Shown piece by piece: positions 1 to 5,164 of a stretch of 5,164 nt of DNA (positions are counted from its first letter, which is position 1; each line of letters opens with the position of its first letter). This stretch comes from Bacteroidales bacterium UBA6244 (lineage in GTDB: Bacteria; Bacteroidota; Bacteroidia; Bacteroidales; F082), in the NCBI GenBank assembly GCA_002440885.1, contig DJVY01000153.1, positions 12,721 to 17,884 on the forward strand, given 5' to 3'. The position numbers were made by a program, and so were the translations under genes. The notes beneath the pieces are model-generated. The model had not been told where the DNA came from and searched no databases. It saw nothing but the letters and a program-made list of their open reading frames with translations.

Positions 1-138
1 CGCCTCCACATTGGCTTCGACGACCCTTCTGACGCTGTGGGCTCGCCCGAATTTGTAAGAAGTGAATACCTGCGCGTGCGTGATGAAATTAAATTGGCAT
101 TTTTTCAATTGTATCAAAACGAAATAACTACAAAATGA
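1..138 (+). CDS. arsC: Arsenate reductase, LMW protein-tyrosine-phosphatase family (3' end only)
   Basis: Only the last 45 codons are present, in frame 1 and ending at TGA 136-138; the start and the catalytic P-loop cysteine lie upstream of the window. The visible peptide begins RLHIGFDDPSDAVGS and continues with EYLRVRDEIK. This matches the C-terminal part of thioredoxin-coupled arsenate reductases of the low-molecular-weight phosphatase fold. There the Asp-Asp-Pro turn (fragment residues 7-9) carries the general-acid aspartate, and a helix with an RVRDEI-like motif closes the protein. The family reduces cytoplasmic arsenate to arsenite through a cysteine relay. The downstream arsM and acr3, which act on arsenite, support arsenate reductase over an ordinary tyrosine phosphatase. 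The stop overlaps the arsM start by four bases, so the two are very likely co-transcribed. Confidence is limited only by the missing catalytic half. Confidence 0.85.
   Translation, partial: RLHIGFDDPSDAVGSPEFVRSEYLRVRDEIKLAFFQLYQNEITTK
135..138 (+). promoter_or_regulatory. ATGA stop/start overlap coupling arsC to arsM
   Basis: The arsM ATG (135-137) and the arsC TGA (136-138) share bases. With no purine-rich ribosome binding site visible, re-initiation by ribosomes finishing arsC is the simplest way to start arsM. The overlap itself is seen directly; the coupling is inferred. Confidence 0.7.
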
Positions 139-941
139 TAAACCCTGAAGACCTTAAACTCGTTGTAAAACAAAAATACAGCGACATAGCCACCCAATCG
201 AAACAACAAAACAGTAGCTCTTGTTGCGGCGCTGCAGGCTGCTGTTCCGATGCTGACTATACCGTATTTAGCGATGATTATTCAAACGAAACAGGATATC
301 TGAAAGACGCCGATTTAGGGCTTGGATGTGGTTTACCCACCTCCTTCGCCGATATAAAACCAGGCGATCATGTCCTTGACTTGGGCAGTGGAGCCGGTAA
401 CGATTGCTTTGTTGCCCGGGCGTTGACAGGCGATGCAGGCAGAGTAACCGGTCTTGACATGACAGAGGTGATGGTTGATCTTGCACGCCAAAACAACACG
501 AAAATGGGTTTCAGTAACATTGAATTTGTTTTGGGTGATATCGAATCCATGCCCTTTGAAACAGAAGAATTTAATGTAGTGATTTCCAATTGTGTGCTAA
601 ACCTCGTTCCGGACAAAGCAAAAGCCTTTGGCGAAATTTACCGTGTGCTTAAAAGCGGTGGGCATTTCTGCATATCAGATGTGGTGATTTCAGGAAATCT
701 CCCCGACAAACTTAAACACGACGCTGAAATGTACGCCGGTTGTGTTTCCGGCGCAATGCCAATGGAACAATATCTCCAAGTTATTCATCAACAGGGGTTT
801 CGTGACATCAAGGTGCAAAAGGAAAAAGAAATCAAACTCCCTGACAGCCTTTTGCTACAGTACCTTTCACCTGATGAACTCAGTCGTTATAGAATAGACA
901 GAACCGGCATTTTTAGTATTACTGTAACCGCATTTAAATAA
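135..941 (+). CDS. arsM: Arsenite S-adenosylmethionine methyltransferase ArsM
   Basis: This 268-residue cytoplasmic enzyme should transfer methyl groups from S-adenosylmethionine to arsenite, giving methylated arsenicals. The class I methyltransferase fold is shown by motif I, LDLGSGAGND (residues 81-90), followed by the acidic GLDMT strand end (106-110) and GDIESMPF (134-141). The three cysteines that bind As(III) in characterised ArsM/AS3MT enzymes are all recognisable: C65 in LGLGCGLP, C153 in ISNCVLNLV and C203 in YAGCVSGA. A further cluster, C30-C31 and C36-C37, lies in the N-terminal segment. The length suits compact bacterial ArsM; the longer C-terminal extension of eukaryotic forms is absent. 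ATG 135 overlaps the arsC stop as ATGA, which favours translational coupling; the preceding bases are A-rich with no clear Shine-Dalgarno site. acr3 follows after 19 bases. Substrate assignment comes from the cysteine triad and operon context and is strong. Confidence 0.95.
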   Translation: MINPEDLKLVVKQKYSDIATQSKQQNSSSCCGAAGCCSDADYTVFSDDYSNETGYLKDADLGLGCGLPTSFADIKPGDHVLDLGSGAGNDCFVARALTGDAGRVTGLDMTEVMVDLARQNNTKMGFSNIEFVLGDIESMPFETEEFNVVISNCVLNLVPDKAKAFGEIYRVLKSGGHFCISDVVISGNLPDKLKHDAEMYAGCVSGAMPMEQYLQVIHQQGFRDIKVQKEKEIKLPDSLLLQYLSPDELSRYRIDRTGIFSITVTAFK

Positions 942-960
942 ATTCAATCCATTTTGTGTT

Positions 961-2040
961 ATGCCTTCAAAAAAAAGACTCAAATTTCTTGATCGTTACC
1001 TCACCCTCTGGATTTTTCTGGCCATGTCCGTCGGGGTATTATCGGGGTATTTCTTTCCTCCCATCGCGGCTTTTTGGGACAGTTTAAAATCTTCGCCCGA
1101 GAGCACCACCAACATTCCTATTGCAATAGGACTGATACTGATGATGTATCCACCACTGGCGAAAGTTAAATACGAGGAACTGGGAGATGTTTTTAAAGAT
1201 TACAAAGTCCTTTCCCTCTCGCTCATCCAAAACTGGATCATAGGCCCGGTGTTGATGTTTGTACTGGCTGTCGTGTTTTTCAAACTGTTTCCTGGCGAAA
1301 ACAATGCCAACCTGCCATACATGTATGGCATTATCATGATCGGGCTGGCGCGTTGTATTGCCATGGTTATCGTATGGAACGACCTGGCACACGGCGACAC
1401 ACAATACGCCGCCGGACTGGTGGCCTTTAATTCGCTGTTTCAGGTGTTGTTTTTTTCATTCTATGCTTACCTTTTTATAGCCATAATGCCGGGTTGGTTT
1501 GGCATTCCCACCAACGAGGCCGTAGCACAGATCACCATTGGTCAAATTGCAGAAAGCGTGTTTATTTATCTGGGAGTTCCGTTTATTGCCGGATTTCTCA
1601 CCAGGTTTATCCTCATCAGAGTGAAAAGCAAAGTTTGGTATCACACCAAATTCATTCCTAAAATAAGTCCGCTTACCCTGATCGCCTTGCTTTTCACCAT
1701 TATCGTGATGTTTTCGCTTAAGGGAGAATACATCATTAAAATTCCTTTTGATGTAGTGCTTATCGCGATGCCACTGCTGATCTACTTTCTGGTGATGTTC
1801 GTGGTATCGTTTGTGATGGCAAAAAAGGTCGGGGCAGATTATCCCAAATCGGTTACGCTGTCGTTTACTGCAGCCAGCAACAACTTTGAGCTGGCCATAG
1901 CTGTGGCCATTGCCATTTTCGGCATGAACTCGGGCGAAGCCTTTGCTGCTGTCATTGGCCCGCTGGTGGAAGTGCCGGTAATGATTGCCCTGGTGGGTCT
2001 GGCCTTTTGGATTGGAAAAAAATATTATGGTATGAAATAG
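961..2040 (+). CDS. acr3: Arsenite efflux permease, Acr3 (BASS superfamily)
   Basis: This 359-residue inner-membrane carrier should export arsenite using the proton gradient. About ten hydrophobic segments can be placed near residues 13-33, 50-65, 85-107, 119-140, 150-176, 195-220, 235-255, 263-287, 304-321 and 325-350, the usual Acr3 topology. Two family signatures are clear. GLARCIAMVIVWNDLAHGD (128-146) carries C132, the only cysteine in the protein and the equivalent of the essential Acr3 thiol. SFTAASNNFELAIAVAIA (301-318) carries E310, matching the conserved acidic residue of the BASS crossover helix. GPLVEVPVM near 333-341 is also typical. Length and N-terminus (basic MPSKKRLKFLDRY, then TM1) are normal and suggest an intact gene. 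It lies 19 bases after arsM on the same strand and is followed at once by a hairpin, so it is probably the last gene of the operon. It is Acr3 rather than the unrelated 12-TM ArsB. Confidence 0.96.
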   Translation: MPSKKRLKFLDRYLTLWIFLAMSVGVLSGYFFPPIAAFWDSLKSSPESTTNIPIAIGLILMMYPPLAKVKYEELGDVFKDYKVLSLSLIQNWIIGPVLMFVLAVVFFKLFPGENNANLPYMYGIIMIGLARCIAMVIVWNDLAHGDTQYAAGLVAFNSLFQVLFFSFYAYLFIAIMPGWFGIPTNEAVAQITIGQIAESVFIYLGVPFIAGFLTRFILIRVKSKVWYHTKFIPKISPLTLIALLFTIIVMFSLKGEYIIKIPFDVVLIAMPLLIYFLVMFVVSFVMAKKVGADYPKSVTLSFTAASNNFELAIAVAIAIFGMNSGEAFAAVIGPLVEVPVMIALVGLAFWIGKKYYGMK

Positions 2041-2083
2041 CCTTGTTCCTACAGAACGAGGCATTTCCTTTATCCTTCTCTTT
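2041..2083 (+). terminator. Probable intrinsic terminator of the ars operon
   Basis: An inverted repeat begins at the first base after the acr3 stop: arm CCTTGTTC (2041-2048), loop CTACA, arm GAACGAGG (2054-2061). All eight positions pair, one as a T-G wobble. The following 22 bases are pyrimidine-rich (2062-2083) but interrupted by C and A rather than being a clean U-run. The position supports termination; the imperfect tail lowers confidence. Confidence 0.6.
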
Positions 2084-2167
2084 CAATATCTTGCTTTCCA
2101 TTTAATAGCAATCTAAAAATCAGGGTTAATTATTTCCGCAACTGACGTGGAATAAAGCCAAAGTTTG

Positions 2168-2175
2168 TATCTTTA
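2168..2175 (+). promoter_or_regulatory. Weak candidate Bacteroidota -7 element (TATCTTTA)
   Basis: TATCTTTA matches the Bacteroidota -7 consensus TAnnTTTG except at the last base, and it lies about 85 bases upstream of the sensor gene start. No convincing TTG -33 element is present at the usual spacing upstream, so this is only a candidate. The rest of 2084-2259 is AT-rich and shows no other feature that I can support. Confidence 0.25.
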
Positions 2176-2259
2176 AGGCATCGTTATTATCGAATAATTA
2201 AGCTCATATAGAATAAAGATATTAATTGGACTTGATCGCTTACTCATAACTACATTGCT

Positions 2260-5164
2260 ATGAAAAAACCGTCATCTGAAAAAAACGAAGATCGACTTAA
2301 AACTCAGATTGCCTCTTTGGAGAAAAAAGTTGCCTTTCTGGAAGAACAACTTATCCGCAAGAACTTTCCCGACTCAACACAGCCTACTGTAAATGAACAG
2401 GATAACTACCGTTTTTTGGTAGAGAACCAAACCGATATGCTGGTAAAAGTAGATAGTGAGGGCCGGTTTTTATTTGTAAGTCCATCGTACTGTCGCACCT
2501 TTGGCAAATCGGAAGAGGAGCTACTGGGACATAAGTTCACTCCATTGGTTCATGAAGATGATTTAGCCGAAACGATGCGCCAGATAAGCACTTTGGCAGA
2601 TTTTCCGCACACTTGCCGCATCGAACAACGGGCACTTACAGCTGATGGCTGGCGTTGGCTCGAATGGATTGACACGGCCATACTGGATGAATCCGGACGT
2701 GTAATTTCAATTATTGGCGTCGGGCGCGACATCAACGACAAAAAGCTTACCGAACAGGAGCTTAACCACAGCAAAGAACAATATCAAAGGCTGTTGATGA
2801 CGGTTCCTGACCTGATAATACGTACCGACATCGAGGGAAACATCCTCTATACCAACGAGATGAATCTGAGTAATTTCGGCATTTCCAATGCCGGGGAAAT
2901 CATCGGAAAAAACATTTTTCAATTTTTTCCTGAAGAGGAAATGGAGAGAGTAGCCGAAAACACCCGACTCATGTTCGAAAAGCCTCTTGGGATACAGGAA
3001 TACAAGTTAACAAACGACACTGGTCTGGAACTCGACTGCGAAGTAAACGGAGATGTCATTACCGACACCGTTGGAACTCCTACCGGCATGGTTTACGTGA
3101 TTAGAAACATAACCGAACGGCGCAGAAACCAGGAACAACTGAAACAAACACAGCAGACTTACGAGGATATTTTTAACACCATTACCGAAGCCATTTACAT
3201 ACAAGATGCCAACGGTACATTTATCGATGTGAATCAGGGCGCGGCCAACATTTACCGGGCTTCGCGTGAATGGCTTATCGGCCAAAATCCCGTCGCAGTA
3301 GCTGCTCCGGGGCTTAACGACCTTGGCGAAACACAAAGATTGTCATTTGAAGTGATGCAAACCGGAAAGCCGGCACGTTTTGTTTTCTGGGCCATTCGCA
3401 AAGACGGAGAATTATTTCCAAAAGACGTGATCGTAAGCAAGGGCCGTTACTTTGGTCAGGATGTGCTTATCGCTACAGCACGCGACATCACCGATATGAA
3501 GAAAAACGAGCAACTGCTCGAAGATACCCTAACGAGCTATAAACACCTGTTTGAATTTGCCGCCAGCGGCATACTTACCGGCACCCCGGAAGGACTGATC
3601 AAAGATGCCAACGAAAGGTTTTTAGAAATGACAGGGTTGAAAAAAGAAGAAATACTGGGTTCACATATCACCGGATTACCCTTCACAGCAGAAAGCCTGG
3701 AAGTTTTTCCTTTTAAATTCGATCAGGTAAAACAAGGCAAAACAGTGCTTTCGGAACGGCAAATGAAAACGACTAAAGGTGAAATCATCACGATTGAAAT
3801 GCGCAGTAAAATGCTTCCCGATGGCAGCTATCAATCGATTATCACCAATATAACAGAGCGAAAAAAGGCAGAGGAAAAAATCCGCGAAAGCGAAGAAACT
3901 TACCGCAACTTATTTCATAATGCCCAGGTCGGACTTTTCCGCACACGCATTTCGGATGGAAAGATACTGGAAAGCAACGAACAACTGGCCGCCATGTTTG
4001 GCTTTGACTCGCGAGAAGACCTCATCGAGCATTATACCACCAGCCACAACTATGTGGACAAAGGCGTGCGCGAACAGATGGTGGATAGGGTAAGCAAACA
4101 CGGGTTTATTCAAAACTTTGAAGCCCGCTTTTACCGAAAAGACAAAAGCATTTTTTGGGCCAACTACTCAGCACGCGTTTATCCCGAAAAAAGTTGGATT
4201 GAAGGCGTAGCCGTTGACATTACCACCCGTAAATTGGCCGAGGAAAAACTCCGCGAAAGCGAAGCCAACCTTAAAGCCATTATTGAAAACTCACTTGAAA
4301 GCATCTGGTCCATTGACAACAACTACGTTATTCAGTACGTTAATGAAGTGTTTATTGAGAGCTTTTATCAAACCTTTGGGGTTAAACTGGCAATAGGCGC
4401 TAACATTTTAAAAGTGCTCCCGACAGATCTGCTCCCAAAATGGAAAACCTACTACGACAAAGCACTCAACAACAATCATTTCACTTTTATTGACGAGGTT
4501 TCCGTCAACGGAAAAAAAATATATATCGAAGTGGCCATGAAACCCATTCTGCTTAACGAAAAAGTGGTGGGGGTTTCGGTGTATGGCAAAGACATTACTA
4601 AACGGGTGAACTACGAAAATGCGTTAGCGTACGAGAGTAATCTGCGTAAAATGCTGCTGGAGTTGTCATCCAATTTCATCAACATCCCGCTTAACACCGT
4701 GGAGCAGGAGGTGAAAAAATCGCTGGCGCGGATTGGCGAATTTGTAGAGGCCGACCGATCGTACACTTTTGATTACGACTGGGATAATCAGGTGTGCAAC
4801 AACACCTACGAGTGGTGCTTCCCTGGCATTGAGCCTCAAATAGATCAACTACAGCAAGTTCCGCTATACATGATGCCTGATTGGGTGGAGGCACACAAAA
4901 ATGGAGAAGCCATGTTTGTGGCCGATGTGGAAGCACTGCCTAAAGGATTGGTGCGCGAAATCCTGGAACCTCAGGGCATTAAAAGTGTGCTGGCCGTGCC
5001 CATGATGCATACCGGTAATTGTATCGGCTTTGTTGGATTCGACTCTGTCAGAACACATCACCATTATACCGAGGCCGAACAGCATTTACTTAAACTGTAT
5101 GCAGAGTTGCTGGTAAACGTTAAGCTAAGAGCACGTGTTGAAGCACAACTGATTAAGGCCAAAC
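2260..5164 (+). CDS. Large multi-PAS/GAF sensor protein, probable (hybrid) histidine kinase (3' end missing)
   Basis: The frame is open from ATG 2260 to the window end: 968 full codons, no stop or frameshift. ATG 2260 is the first ATG after the in-frame TGA at 2233-2235. Residues 1-47 are charged and coiled-coil-like, with no signal peptide or membrane segment, so the visible part is probably cytoplasmic. Six PAS domains follow, near residues 50-160, 175-287, 301-412, 427-534, 548-657 and 671-782. Most end in the usual exit motif (GRDINDKK, RNITERR, ARDITDMK, TNITERKKAEE, AVDITTRKLAEE, GKDITKR) leading into a short helical linker. A GAF domain spans about 795-953, with NTYEWC, EPQGIKSV, AVPMM and GFVGFDSV, a type often found in Bacteroidota sensor kinases and cyclic-di-GMP enzymes. 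The final RARVEAQLIKAK resembles the helix before a HisKA domain, but no H-box or ATPase is in view, so a diguanylate cyclase output remains possible. No haem, flavin or metal site can be assigned, and the ligand is unknown. It follows the ars operon behind a terminator, probably as a separate transcription unit. Confidence 0.88.
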   Translation, partial: MKKPSSEKNEDRLKTQIASLEKKVAFLEEQLIRKNFPDSTQPTVNEQDNYRFLVENQTDMLVKVDSEGRFLFVSPSYCRTFGKSEEELLGHKFTPLVHEDDLAETMRQISTLADFPHTCRIEQRALTADGWRWLEWIDTAILDESGRVISIIGVGRDINDKKLTEQELNHSKEQYQRLLMTVPDLIIRTDIEGNILYTNEMNLSNFGISNAGEIIGKNIFQFFPEEEMERVAENTRLMFEKPLGIQEYKLTNDTGLELDCEVNGDVITDTVGTPTGMVYVIRNITERRRNQEQLKQTQQTYEDIFNTITEAIYIQDANGTFIDVNQGAANIYRASREWLIGQNPVAVAAPGLNDLGETQRLSFEVMQTGKPARFVFWAIRKDGELFPKDVIVSKGRYFGQDVLIATARDITDMKKNEQLLEDTLTSYKHLFEFAASGILTGTPEGLIKDANERFLEMTGLKKEEILGSHITGLPFTAESLEVFPFKFDQVKQGKTVLSERQMKTTKGEIITIEMRSKMLPDGSYQSIITNITERKKAEEKIRESEETYRNLFHNAQVGLFRTRISDGKILESNEQLAAMFGFDSREDLIEHYTTSHNYVDKGVREQMVDRVSKHGFIQNFEARFYRKDKSIFWANYSARVYPEKSWIEGVAVDITTRKLAEEKLRESEANLKAIIENSLESIWSIDNNYVIQYVNEVFIESFYQTFGVKLAIGANILKVLPTDLLPKWKTYYDKALNNNHFTFIDEVSVNGKKIYIEVAMKPILLNEKVVGVSVYGKDITKRVNYENALAYESNLRKMLLELSSNFINIPLNTVEQEVKKSLARIGEFVEADRSYTFDYDWDNQVCNNTYEWCFPGIEPQIDQLQQVPLYMMPDWVEAHKNGEAMFVADVEALPKGLVREILEPQGIKSVLAVPMMHTGNCIGFVGFDSVRTHHHYTEAEQHLLKLYAELLVNVKLRARVEAQLIKAK
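3871..3895 (+). repeat. Inter-PAS linker repeat, copy 1
   Basis: These 25 bases encode EEKIRESE, the helical linker between the fourth and fifth PAS domains of the sensor gene. They match copy 2 at 24 of 25 positions and in the same reading frame. Confidence 0.75.
4240..4264 (+). repeat. Inter-PAS linker repeat, copy 2
   Basis: These 25 bases encode EEKLRESE, the linker between the fifth and sixth PAS domains. They lie 369 bases (123 codons, about one PAS module) after copy 1 and differ at one base, which gives the Ile-to-Leu change. The pairing suggests module duplication, or gene conversion between linkers. Confidence 0.75.

Noticed and set aside
1456..2064. A 202-codon open frame on the - strand opposite acr3
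   Set aside because: Its translation is rich in His, Lys, Asn and Arg with no recognisable domain, and it mirrors the strongly supported acr3 frame. It is a shadow of that gene.
2157..2179. Interrupted hairpin GCCAAAG / CTTT-AA-GGC in the gap before the sensor gene
   Set aside because: The stem needs a two-base bulge, is short and AT-rich, and has no T-run after it. Such structures are expected by chance in AT-rich sequence, so I do not call it a terminator or riboswitch.
2184..2197. Short palindrome-like TTATTATCGAATAA as a possible operator
   Set aside because: Only five base pairs per arm, made solely of A and T. It is not distinguishable from background without comparison with related genomes.
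4214..4396. A 60-codon + strand frame inside the sensor gene
   Set aside because: It lies in another frame within the continuous PAS-encoding frame, has low-complexity composition and no domain. The PAS frame explains the bases fully.
2260..5164. Possible frameshift or split between the PAS modules
   Set aside because: I read the frame codon by codon from 2260 to the end and found no stop; all PAS and GAF motifs are in one frame, so the gene is intact within the window.

Overview
The window looks like a Bacteroidota (Bacteroidetes-like) chromosome segment with all genes on the + strand. This rests on moderate GC, A-rich leaders without clear Shine-Dalgarno sites, a possible TAnnTTTG-type promoter element, and a long multi-PAS/GAF sensor protein of a kind common in that phylum. 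It is an inference from style, not an identification.

Positions 1-2040 are the distal part of an arsenic-resistance operon. It runs from the 3' end of a low-molecular-weight-phosphatase-type arsenate reductase (arsC, 1-138, start outside the window), through an arsenite S-adenosylmethionine methyltransferase (arsM, 135-941, overlapping arsC by ATGA), to an Acr3-family arsenite efflux permease (acr3, 961-2040). The genes fit one pathway: arsenate is reduced to arsenite, which is then either methylated or exported. No ArsR-type repressor is visible; if there is one it lies upstream of the window or elsewhere. A hairpin directly after the acr3 stop probably ends the operon.

Positions 2041-2259 are non-coding. 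They hold the terminator, then AT-rich sequence with one weak promoter-like element and no RNA gene that I recognise.

From 2260 to the window end there is one uninterrupted reading frame (968 complete codons, no stop) encoding the N-terminal part of a very large sensor protein. It has a short coiled-coil-like start, six consecutive PAS domains and a GAF domain. The output domain is cut off. A (hybrid) histidine kinase is most likely because the last residues resemble the helix that usually leads into a HisKA domain. Nothing in the sequence ties this sensor to arsenic except its position.

I see no mobile element, CRISPR array, tRNA or rRNA. Most of the window is recognisable biology. The points most worth a second look are the cysteine-rich N-terminus of ArsM and the identity and role of the PAS-array sensor beside the operon.
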